Shown here piece by piece: positions 1 to 9,807 of a stretch of 64,000 bases of DNA (position 1 is its first letter; each line of letters begins with the position of its first letter). This DNA is from Chionis minor (lineage: Eukaryota; Chordata; Aves; Charadriiformes; Chionididae): assembly GCA_013398295.1 (NCBI GenBank), contig VZSF01006833.1:888601-952600 (forward strand), read 5' to 3'. The position numbers and the translations under genes are program-made. The notes beneath the pieces are model-generated. The model was not told the DNA's origin. It ran no database searches and saw only the letters and a list, made by a program, of their open reading frames with translations.

Positions 1-1005
1 CACATACTCTGCAAGGTCATAAAACTGCAAAAGACTGTTCATGTCTAATCTGACCTCCGTCACACAGACAGACCAGAGAATTTTATTCAGCAGTTTCTGC
101 TTTTAGTCCATAACTTCACAAGTAAGTGGGATATAGTGGCCTCTTGTTAGTTTTAGGTTGACCACAGAGGTCAATAAGCTGCCTGAGGCTGAGGAAGATC
201 TGTCAGGGAGGAACTAGTTAGGGGTATGGATTAAATGTACTTAATCTCCTTTGCAGCAAGGGAATGGTTAGACTGAGGTCTATTCCAGCTGCTGGCATCT
301 TTAATGTAGAGCCATGGTTATAATTTCATTTAGGGTTACATATCAAATCTCAACACTTCGTTTCAAGACCAAGAATGGGACCAAGTCTTTGCGCGGATTC
401 CATTTATTTTAATGATAAATTGAGGATTCTGAGTATCAAATCTGCCTAAACTACTTCTGACATGACCTAGAAGAGACCACAAGGGAAGAGAGGCAGTGAT
501 GAGTAAGAGGTAGATAGAGTTTATCCAAACCAGGACATGTCTATAAGGATGAGAACACTCTGACTCTGCTTTAGTTAGGTGGGTGCAAGCTGTGTGTACA
601 TGGGAGCTGGTGCTGTACCTGAATTTGTATAAACTTGGAGCTTTAGGGTAAGTTCTGTACTGCAGCAACAGCACTGGGTACACAGCTTTCATATGGGGGT
701 TATCTCTGAAGCCACAGGGCCAAATTCTGTTCTATAAAACTGCTTTAGCACCATATATTTAACTGATGTTACTGCTTCAGAATTATGGTGATGTAATTTA
801 GTCTAAATATCTGATCAAAAGTCTATGCTTAGAGAAAGAAAATGCTGACATTTGTCTCTAAGCCTTGACCACTCTATTTAACTGAGCAAAGTTTCATGTA
901 AGTATGTTTGACATTATGCATGATTTTCAGCTATTAGCACTGTGGAGTTAGGATAAGTCTTGGAGAAGGAAGCATAAGGCTTTTTTCTGCTTGCTCACCA
1001 CAGTT
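1..1005. other. Unassigned non-coding sequence
   Basis: AT-rich single-copy-looking DNA. I see no repeat family, no splice-bounded exon and no RNA gene. An open frame of 109 codons on the minus strand (363-692) has no recognisable motif and is treated as chance. Confidence 0.5.
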
Positions 1006-1830
1006 CACAGAACCACATAAGCACAGAATGTTAAGGGTTGGAAGGGACCTCTGGAGATCATCTGGTCCAACCCCCCCTGCCAGAGAAGGTCCACCTACAT
1101 CAGGTTGCACAGGGTGGCGTCCAGGTGGGTTTGGAATGTCTCCAGAGTCGGAGACTCCACCATCTCTCTGGGCAGCCTGTGCCAGTGCTCTGCCACCCTC
1201 AAAGTCAAGAAGTTCCTCCTCATGTTGAGACGGAACTTCCTATATTCGATTTTATATACATTGCCCCTTGTCCTATCACTGGGTACTACTGGAAAAAGCC
1301 TGGGCCCCTCCTCCTGGCCCCCTCCCTTTAAGTCTTTGTAAACATTGATGAGGTCCCCCCTCAGCCTTCTCTTCTCTAGACTAAAAAGACCCAACTCCCT
1401 CACTCCTTCCTCATAAGAAAGATGCTCCAGCTCCCGAATCATCTTCGTGACCCTTCGTTGTACCCTCTCCAGCAGTTCCCTGTCTTTCTTAAACTGGGGA
1501 GCCCAGAACTGGACACAGGACTTGAGTTGTGGCCTCACCAGGGCAGAGTAGAGGGGGAGGATGACCTCCCTCCACCTGCTTGCTACACTCCTCTTGATGC
1601 ACCCCAGGATGCCATTAGCCTTCTTGGCCACAAGGGCACATTGCTTGCTCATGGTCATCCTGTTGTCCGCCAGGACTCCCAGGTCCCTCTCTGCAGAGCT
1701 GCTTTCCAGCAGGTCAGCCCCCAACCTGTACTGGTGCATGGGGTTATTCCTCCCCAGGTGCAGGACCGTACACTTTTGTTGAACGTCATACGGTTTCTCT
1801 CTGCCCAATTCTCCAGGCATCTCCTGACAC
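1006..1830 (-). mobile_element. CR1 LINE, 5'-truncated, antisense
   Basis: The left edge carries three imperfect 8-bp units (CACAGAAC, CACATAAG, CACAGAAT at 1006-1029), the reverse complement of the CR1 3' tail. The sequence then follows the CR1 3' UTR and ORF2 end read backwards, including the typical GGTTGGAAGGGACCTCTGG block at 1037 onward. Homology fades near 1830, so the copy is 5'-truncated as most CR1 copies are. Its ORF2 remnant is still readable, which suggests a relatively young copy. It belongs to the same sequence group as the copies at 42264 and 43626, sharing the phrase CCAGAG-A/C-AG near the 3' UTR/ORF boundary. Confidence 0.93.
1095..1829 (-). pseudogene. CR1 ORF2 C-terminal remnant (reverse transcriptase polyprotein)
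   Basis: About 245 codons are open on the minus strand and end at a stop at 1095-1097, the normal CR1 ORF2 stop position just before a very short 3' UTR. The peptide shows hallmarks of the region after the catalytic core: [12 protein letters not shown], then [52 protein letters not shown] and [17 protein letters not shown]. The endonuclease domain and the reverse transcriptase YxDD motif lie upstream in a full CR1 and are missing, so the protein cannot act in retrotransposition. The open frame runs about 50 codons beyond the element's broken 5' edge into flanking DNA (to 1979); that part is not CR1. No host promoter is apparent. Confidence 0.88.
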
Positions 1831-2640
1831 ATAAACAAGTGTAGCTTGAAGTTAACAGTGATGAGGGGACTGTGACTTGAATCCCGTGGCTTCTCAGGTG
1901 AATGATTTACCACAAGAGTCCAAGAGATAATTTGGAAAACCAATGAAAGATTTTTTGGGAGTGTTGCTTTGCATCTCATCCAAAGCTCTTTTCATGAGGC
2001 AGGAAAGTGCAGTGATAGACTGAGCTGTGCTGTTACACTGAGGCTGTCAGGGTTTAAGCATCACTGTAATGTATGATGAGGAACGCTGTACCACTTGCAT
2101 TGGAAATGTGTCAAAGCTCTTTCTTTCTCTCTCTTTTTTTTCTCTTGAGCTACAGAAGACAGGAGCATTTGTAAGCCATGAAACACAAAAGACAAAACAA
2201 AAGCATTTTTATTACTATAATTGAGAATTTGGAAGAGGGGAGTTAAGTGCTTGTACCTAATTGTACTGCAATTACCCTGTTTAATCCAGCAACAGTCTTC
2301 TTTCAAGACTCATCACCGTACCTGTGTAGAAGAATCTCATTTCACCACTTACGAAAGACTTGTCAGTTTGGATATTAAGCACAATAAAGCCTCTCATTTC
2401 CTCTGCCTCAATTTTCTGGAATCATCAGAAAGACGAAGAAAGACAAAGCAGAATGTAGCCTCATTAATGAGACTGTACCAAGAATGAATGGGACTCAATG
2501 TCTATAGTATTTACAAACAAGTAAGACACAAGTTATTAGTGTTTGATTGCTTACCTTACCTTCATTGCTCATGTGTTCTTTGCTACTGTTGTAAGCAAAC
2601 TCTTCGTCATCTTTAATGTGTTTCTCTTAAAACCCAGGCA
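1831..2640. other. Unassigned non-coding sequence
   Basis: Flank of the CR1 copy. It holds a short pyrimidine run around 2120-2145 and otherwise nothing I can assign. Confidence 0.5.
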
Positions 2641-2642
2641 GA

Positions 2643-2850
2643 GTGAGGTACTGCTATCCCTGTTTTATAGTTGGAGAACCGAAGTTCAGAAAGATGTGTC
2701 TGGTCTTTCAAAGACATCACCTTCTATTTAAATCAGCAGGAACAGGGTGCCCATGCTGCTCTGAGGATCTAAGTGACTTGCCCAAGATCATGTGCAAACT
2801 GAACAGGATGGGACCTGAGTTCCAAGCAAGTCCTATAATGACTGGTCTGA
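2643..2850 (+). repeat. Ancient MIR-like SINE fragments
   Basis: Two pieces resemble the MIR core and tail. At 2646-2690 a CCCTGTTTTATAG-type stretch is followed by a GGAGAACCGAAGTTCAG stretch, compare the MIR 'bank of T, acagatgaggaaactgaggc'. At 2770-2830 comes AAGTGACTTGCCCAAGATCA and a GGGACCTGAGTTCCAA stretch, the MIR core order. About 70 bases separate the pieces, so this may be one disrupted copy or two. Confidence 0.55.
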
Positions 2851-2889
2851 GCTTCCATAGCTATCACTTAGACAAACTCTGATTTTGTT

Positions 2890-3635
2890 TTCACTCTCTG
2901 CCTGAACGACACAGGCCTCTTTATCCCCTTTTACATTACATCTATTTAGGAGTACCTGATGTGATCTGTCCTTTCATCCCTTCCTTCTGCACGTGAAGAA
3001 TATAAATATGTCTGTGTTTCCTGGTTCCCCTGATGCCCTCGTTGTGTGCTAGCACCTTCTTCCTCTGTGCTGTGCGATGTCCTCACTCACCGCCCAATAC
3101 CTGCTGTAAAGGACTCTGGAATACTTTGCTATTTGTATCATCACACAGGCTGCTGTCTGCCTCATTTCTAATGGTTCAAACTATTCTGGTCCCTCAAGAT
3201 CATGGAGGAATTCGAGGTATACGCAGGGTTTTCTGCTACTCTACTGGACTGGTTTAAACCTTTCCTCTCTGCTTCTGCTCAGTCTTGTTAGATAATGCTC
3301 TGTTTGAGCCTGATGAGATAAACTGTGGTGTTCCTCAGCACTCTAACACCAGCTCCTACCCTCTCCAGCATTTATGTGCTGGGATTACACTTCCCTCTGT
3401 TATAAAAGTTTGATATAACCTAAGTGCTTCTCCCAGCTCAGAAGGCAGTTAGGTCCTTTATGTTTTTGCTATGCTAGCACATCCAGGCAGTGTCATCTTT
3501 ACACCTCTTCAATGTATGCTGGATATTTGAGGGTGCACATTTAAAAACTGCCTGGGGCTCAGCTTCCAGAAAATGGAGATTCTGCTAATCGACAAGCAAA
3601 CAGACAAACCCCCAGCCTCTTGGTTATTTCTGCAT
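2890..3635. other. Unassigned non-coding sequence
   Basis: No repeat or exon recognised. Pyrimidine-rich stretches near 3050-3100 and 3255-3290 are not followed by a supportable coding exon. Confidence 0.45.
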
Positions 3636-3654
3636 TTTAATGGTAACTCAGTTA

Positions 3655-3745
3655 ATCACTTTAATGATAATACAGAACCTTGCATTTTTAGAATGTCTTG
3701 TTTCCCAAAGGATATTAAAGCACTTTGTAAACTCAGCCTAATCTA
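3655..3745 (+). repeat. Possible MIR/L2-like fragment
   Basis: The stretch containing AAAGGATATTAAAGCACTTTG resembles the MIR-type 'ggatcncaaagcactttacaaac' segment common in old amniote SINE copies. The match is short and could be coincidental. Confidence 0.35.
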
Positions 3746-3829
3746 TCTATCTCTTCCCCCAATGCTGAACTGCACCTTCCTTTGGAGTGGAAAGAATTGG
3801 CTGTCTAACAACACAGAACAACGTTACTG

Positions 3830-6445
3830 AAGAATTTGGGATGGAAATTCTATACAAGCAGAAAGAATTACCATATACTCATTGCTATCTTTTGATGGGA
3901 AGTGGAGTGCAAAGCCACTCAGAGAAAGAGCTGATTTGTGGCCGCTATTGATGCTGATAAACCAGTTATTGCTGCAGGAGTAAGAAAGAGGACAGAGTAG
4001 CCTGGGAGGAGGGGAGATGACAGGGAGGCAAAGCCGATAACCTGAAGCGATGGGAGGCAGAGGCTAATCCTGTGAAGTCCCAGTTTTCTGAAGTGATGCT
4101 TGGTTATGGCAAGATGCACTGGACTAGAGTAACTGGAAATAATTAATTGGGACATTCATTCTCCAGCTTACAAACAAAGCCCATTTTTGTTCAAATTGAC
4201 TCCAATTCACTAATTTCCCTCTTTCCTGGGGGAAATGTAAACTGCTGTTATTTTATCTTCTTGTCGCTAATCTTTTCCATTGCCAGGTACTAACCATACT
4301 CAGACCTGCATGTGCCTAACCTCACTTCTATCAACGTGCTGTATTTTTACAAAGAAGACCCATATTTCAGAATTGGGGTAAACAATGATCTTATGTTCAT
4401 GGATGAGTGATAAAGGCATGACAAGGCTGGACTGAATTTCAGTCTGTAGTTTGCAAACAGTTTATTTCTCACTGCTTTTCCTTGAAGCTCAAGTAAGTTG
4501 ATTACTGCACATCAGCTCTTAATATCTGTGGCTTATGCCTGCCATATAAAAGGGGTTAATGCATCAGTGAATGATGCTCCAAACATATGTTTAGAATGTC
4601 ATTTAATGTAGCTATAGTTATCTGCCCAAGAAAGTATCAACAAACAAGACAGGTAATCACTATTCATCTTAATTATTGTAATAGCACATCCAATATTCAG
4701 GAATAGTCTGACTGCACTGTCCTGTATTTATTTTATTACTGACAGTGACACAAATCTTTACAGTTGTGTGATTAATTAATGCTTTTACCAATAACTTCAG
4801 TACGTCTGCTGCTGGGAAGGGGATTTATGACACCAAGGTTTCAATCACTTTTAGCTTCTGGGATATTCTCATTCTCATTTTCCTTTTTTTTTTTTTGTGT
4901 TTTTTTTTAACACAGAAAAGCTTTCCGACTTCTATAAAAACTACTTTCTCCACATTGTCTCAAAGGAAAAGTCGTTGATCTGAGCCCTAGAAACCCCTTG
5001 GCATCTTTCATTGAGCCACAAAATGGGCAATGAGGAATTCCAGTGCAGGAGCAGGAGGTGCTGATGCCTCCCTCCCTCTCAAGGCTGGCTGTAAGGTCCG
5101 GAGTCCATGAAGACGTGGGGCTCCTAAGCAGGTTACGAGGAGCCCTGGATAGCCCAGGCAGTGATTGGATTAGTTTAGATTGCACTTGAGAGCATTCATA
5201 TCCCCATTCTTCTCCCTTCACTCGAGGTAGTATGAATGCAGCGAGAAACCACCTTTGTTCTTTCTCTGTCATCAGGTCACACAGCATACAGTCTACAGGT
5301 CTCATGCTGCACTGCAACTACAGTGCATTTTAGTGACAATTATCTAATTTTGCCTTTTCAGACACACTCTCTGTTCCTTCTTTGATGCTTTCTGTTGGCT
5401 GTGTATGCTGGCAAAGGCACCCGGCACTATTTTGTGACCTGTCAGCCAGGTAGCAGAGAACAGACCATGGTTGTGCTACAAAACTTTCTAACCACCCAAA
5501 ATAAGGTCGCTGTGTCCAAACAGCCTGCCGGGAGGGCTTCCTGGACGATGCTAATGTCTTCACTGTGCCTAGGAGTTGTTTGAGCTTGTTAGCTCAAGCC
5601 AAAACCATGCCAGCAACTAGTGTAACAATTTAAAAGTATGGATTTAGTAGCATAGGCAATTATTGTAGACATAGTCATTAAGTACATAGAGACAATGATC
5701 AAGATTTATTAGTATAAATCACTCCATTGCCTCAAACACAGTTTATAACAAGGAACTTGGATCAGAATCATCTGCTCTGTATTGCAAAGGAGGTGAAATA
5801 CGCAGAAAACAAAACTGAGTTGCTTAAAGATAGTTTGGTTCAATATATAATACTAGCAAATCAGGAAAAAATACAGAGGGCAGTGGGAAATGTCAGGGGG
5901 CATGTGGTTATTCTTATCGCCATCCAAGTAAGAGTATGGGTAAAATTAATTTCTAGTACAGACTGAGCCAAACTGAAGGGATTATCTGTGAAATTAGTTT
6001 TTGGAAAGAGGGGTTATTTTGTATTAAAGTCTTGTTTTATCTGAAATACTGAGCTTCGTGAGATGGCATAGATAAATTCTTTCAGTCTGGACACGTCCTT
6101 CAATGCTGGTTGATAGCCCCACAGGAGGAGAAACTAAAGTATCAATGCAGAACAGAAAATGGCACTCATTAGTTTGTAATTAATGACAAGTGAGATAGGA
6201 TAGCAAATGGAAGTGTGGGAGTGCTCAAGGGAATTCTTCTACGTCTCTTCCAAAATATCGTTTAAGTCTTTATGTTTCTGAATTACAGTGAAGCAACTGC
6301 ATTGCTTAAATCACCAAATTTACCATGATGTTGATGATTCATCATTGGCTATATTGAAAGAATGACCAGAAACCTCAATTAAAATTTGTTCCCAGTGTGC
6401 TTAGTCTTGTGTGTAGCAAAAGGCAAGGTCAGCAGAGGGGGAAGA
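3830..6445. other. Unassigned non-coding sequence with a poly-T tract
   Basis: Mostly AT-rich DNA. A T-rich tract at 4880-4909 ends in AACACAG, a splice-acceptor look-alike, but the sequence after it closes within about 25 codons in every frame I read. A 136-codon minus-strand frame at 4907-5317 has no recognisable motif. Confidence 0.45.
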
Positions 6446-6449
6446 AAAA

Positions 6450-6515
6450 GCATTTATTTCCCAATTTTACAGATGCACAGGGTTTTTCCAAGGTCAAGGT
6501 GGAAGTCTGTGGAAG
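6450..6515 (+). repeat. Possible MIR-like fragment
   Basis: A CCCAATTTTACAGATGCACAG stretch followed by TTTCCAAGGTCAAGGTGG recalls the MIR core order (ttttacagatga..., then cccaaggtcacac). Short and degraded. Confidence 0.35.
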
Positions 6516-7800
6516 TGTTTGGGAGAGACTTTCTCTCTGGGGACTAATTCAGTCCCTTACCTGTAAGACCATCCTTCTCTCCTACACTAGTGGTTGAACA
6601 CCATAACCCGTGTTTTCAGTGCCACATTAAGAAACACTGACCCAGTTAAGTGAAAAAAAAGGTGCCTCAGAATGATTGAAGCTGAGCATTATCTTTGTCT
6701 CGATCAAGGACAAAATGTAAATCTTCACTGAAGGTGTGAATTCATAGCAACAAACACGGTGAGAAAAGCATTCAGGAGATAAATGGAATTTATCTGACAG
6801 TGTAAGTTCAAATTAAAATCTAAAGTAATGCACTGAACAATGTTTAACAAGATTTCAGTGACTCCTGGTGCCTTTGTAATCTGCCTAGTCTTTTGAAAAT
6901 GTTTCCTTTATAAATGTTTATCCCAGCTGCCTAGTGGGATTAAGAGCCTTCCTCCTTGAGTGCCATGTTTGCCAGTAGTCCGGGATCTTTTTGCGTTGGC
7001 AGTTCTTCTGGCATCAAAGGTGTGGTCATTGCTCCAAGCTGTCGTCTTTAAGGGGTCATCCAGCTGCTTCCCATGGGAACAGCCATGTCTTATCTCTTCA
7101 TTTTGGGAGAGCTAAATCTTAATGCCCCTGAAAGCACGCACTGGGTCAGTGGTCAGTCAGGCCTGTTGCCCTTTACAGTTTGTTCGCACATTGTATTTGA
7201 ATCTTGACCTATGGAGCTGGCTGCCTTGCACGAGGTGCCTTAATGCCAACTGAGATGCCCCACAGCATCGACAGCTACTGCACAGGCTGGCAGATATGAT
7301 GCAAGCTACAGGAAATCTGTGTCTTTTTGAAGCGGTGCGTGGACCCCCGGGAGGGCACTTGACAGTACCTGAAATAGCATAAGATGTTTATGTCTGAGTG
7401 GCCCAGGGGCTGGGCATTTAAATGTCTTTTTAGACTTCACTGACTTCACTGAGTAGTGGCCTGATTCAGTTATCTAACCAGGACATATAACAACAATTTG
7501 AGAGACCATAGTATGTCCTGCCTGATTTTCAGCTGCTAATTCTGAAAAAAGGTGCCTTTGTAGGTCATGTACAAAGCAGAATCAATTCTGAAATTTCCTT
7601 TTTACAACCTACTCTAGTGGGATTCCAATGTGGAATTTAAACATGGAACATTGGCACCTGCACAGGACACTGGAATTGAATAAGTATCTCCAAAATTCAG
7701 GCTCAGCTTATTCTCTACTGTCCTACCCTACTGTGACCAAAGAGCTATTATTCAAGAGTAAAATACGGTAAACCAGAGGTGTGTATTGTCACTGGAAGAT
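6516..7800. other. Unassigned non-coding sequence
   Basis: No repeat family, exon or RNA gene recognised. A 9-bp direct duplication (GACTTCACT twice) lies at about 7433-7451. Confidence 0.45.
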
Positions 7801-8042
7801 CATAGAATCATAGGATGGTTTGGGTTGGAAGGTACCTTCTAAAAACCATCTAGTTCCAATCGCCCACACCATGGATAGGGACATCTTTCACAAGACCAGG
7901 TTGCTCAAAGCCTCCTCCAACCTGACCTGGAATACTATCAGTGATGGGGCATCCACAGCTTCTCTGGGAAACCTGTTCCAGTGTTTCACCACCCTCATTG
8001 TAAATAATTCTTTCCTTATATCCAATCTAAATCTACTGTCTT
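7801..8042 (-). mobile_element. CR1 LINE 3' fragment, antisense
   Basis: It begins with the CR1 tail unit CATAGAAT followed by CATAGGATGG and GGTTTGGGTTGGAAGG. On the minus strand the frame ending at 7888 reads ELFTMRVVKHWNRFPREA, the conserved CR1 ORF2 C-terminus. Only the last 50 or so codons of ORF2 plus the 3' UTR remain. Its 3' UTR (ACCATGGATAGGGACATC) differs from the copy at 1006 and is closer to the copy at 21919, so it is a different CR1 subgroup. Confidence 0.9.
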
Positions 8043-9175
8043 GATACTGTTGGGAATAGAAGGCTTGCTTGTTCATGATATTTGGAAGTTAGGACCAACT
8101 CTTGACTGGGTGGATATCTTTCTAAAGTATATCCTGGGTTCAGGCATGAGTTATTGGGTTGGGTGCTGGACTTGCTGGACTTGCAGGTTAAAATGCCGTA
8201 CAGTATCTTAAGTGGGATGTTGGACTATATTAATGCAATTATGTGCTCTATCTTTGATAGTTCTTCAAGTGTAGAACGGATGCTAATAGAGGTTTTTATC
8301 GTTACAGGTTGAAAGTTGCTATGTAAATGCAAAATGCAATTGTCAGCATTTTAATCATGTACTTATGTGAAGACAGATGTTGTTAAGTATCAAAGAATGA
8401 TATTACCAGGGTGGAGAGGAAGACTACCCATAAATATCATAGCAAAAAATGAATTTTAGCTCCCAACAACAATAGTTAAAGAAAGACGTTTTGATAATGC
8501 CAACAATTTGGTAACTTGGAGCATAAATTGACTTATGACCTACATAAGAAAAGATTTCACTGGAGCAGGTTATTACATCAAAACTATTAAAAGATTTCTT
8601 ATTCTTCCTCCAAGACAGGTGATGCTGTTTACTGTCACTGGGGATCCAGGATTAGATGGTCCTCTGACCAGCTCAGGAGAGCAATTCTTCTGTCAAATAT
8701 CAAGATGGAGGAATTTTTCTTAGGCTTTCTACAGAATTAACTCCTGTGATTGAGCAATAACTAAGATGAAAATATACTTCTTCTCTGTTATGATTTAGAA
8801 ATTGGCTAATATCTTCAGAAATAAGCCACTGTTGCATTAATCAAACCTACCCTGCCAATGGCATTTGCAGGGTTAATGTTTTCTGAATACTCCACCTGGT
8901 AAATTACTCAGTTCAAACTCAATTTCATTCCTTCAAGGTTTCAGTAATCGTATCGCTAGGCAATAGCTGAGCTGAAGTTTCCTTTGAATCTGAAATTGTA
9001 TAATTGAACTTTTGAACTGAAGTCCACCCATCACTTTCTAGCCACACTCCTTGGAGATAGAGATATTTTTCTTTAGTTTGATGATAGACGATTACTAAAT
9101 CCTTGGTTTTATCTTTACCTTTAATGTACCACACTGTATATTTGTTTGTGATTTTACCTCAGTCAAAAAAATCTG
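8043..9175. other. Unassigned non-coding sequence
   Basis: A 9-bp unit (GCTGGACTT) is repeated twice in tandem at 8165-8182. Otherwise AT-rich sequence without recognised features. Confidence 0.45.
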
Positions 9176-9179
9176 TTAT

Positions 9180-9440
9180 TGGTACTACTCCTTGCATTTA
9201 TAACCTACCTTTCACTACAGGCTTTCTAAGCACTTCAGAAACATTAAACTCCATAAGAGGTCTACAATGAAGATAAACAGTTTTAAGCTCTGGGGCAGAG
9301 ACTGTAGTTTTCCGTATCTTGCCAAAGCACAATGGGATGCTGATCTGGTTGGCCTCTAGGCACTATTGCTATACAAGACACAATAATGTGCTGACATATT
9401 ATGGGTGAGGAAACTGAGGTATCAAGAGCCACCACTGAAA
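9180..9440 (+). repeat. Ancient MIR/L2-tail composite fragment
   Basis: Several blocks match the old amniote MIR/L2-tail pattern. CTTTCTAAGCACTTCAGAAAC is followed by AGCTCTGGGGCAGAGACTGT, then a GCACAATGGGATGCTGATCT block, a GGCCTCTAGGCACTATTGC block and ATACAAGACACAATAAT. This is the classic 'aagctc..ggggcagggactgt..gcacaatggggtcctg..ctaggcgctac..atacaa' order. GTGAGGAAACTGAGGTATC at about 9409 is a MIR core motif. Confidence 0.65.
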
Positions 9441-9583
9441 TTTTCAGAATCTAGATGTTCACAAATCCTAAAGATTAAATACAACACATGTAAGGAGAAG
9501 AAACGGTATTTGACATGTATACGTACACTTTCACTACTGCACTAGTTGGGTATGTTGGGAAGGGAATCTATTAACGTGAGACA

Positions 9584-9597
9584 TTATGCTACTTTTA
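9584..9597. repeat. Left copy of 14-bp target-site duplication
   Basis: TTATGCTACTTTTA lies directly left of the CR1 fragment and recurs exactly at 9794-9807. The two copies bracket the element. Confidence 0.8.
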
Positions 9598-9793
9598 GAA
9601 TCATAGAATCACTTGGGTTGGAAGAGACCTTCATGATCATCGAGTCCAACCATAAACCTATGCCAAAACCACCCCTAAACCATGTCCCTCAGCACCACGT
9701 CTACCTGTCTTTTAAATACCTCCAGGGACGGCAATTCCACCACCTCCCTGGGCAGCCTGTTCCAATGCTTGATAACCCTTTTGGGTTACCTAC
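9598..9793 (-). mobile_element. Short CR1 LINE copy with flanking direct repeat
   Basis: The left edge has the CATAGAAT tail unit, then TTGGGTTGGAAGAGACC and the block ACCATGTCCCTCAGCACCAC, the reverse complement of a common avian CR1 3' UTR and ORF2 end. CR1 similarity runs to the block TGCTTGATAACCCTTTTGGG near 9783. Only about 196 bases of the 3' end were inserted. The perfect 14-bp flanking repeat defines both edges, which is unusual for CR1. Confidence 0.92.
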
Positions 9794-9807
9794 TTATGCT
9801 ACTTTTA
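9794..9807. repeat. Right copy of 14-bp target-site duplication
   Basis: Exact repeat of 9584-9597 directly right of the truncated 5' end of the CR1 copy. Confidence 0.8.

Noticed and set aside
1028..1341. Overlapping plus-strand frames in the 1 kb region
   Set aside because: They are the antisense shadows of the CR1 ORF2 remnant.
4880..4915. Splice acceptor after the T-rich tract
   Set aside because: All three following frames close within about 25 codons and no donor follows at exon-like distance.
4907..5317. 136-codon minus-strand frame with several cysteines
   Set aside because: Cysteine spacing does not form a zinc-finger pattern and no family is recognised.
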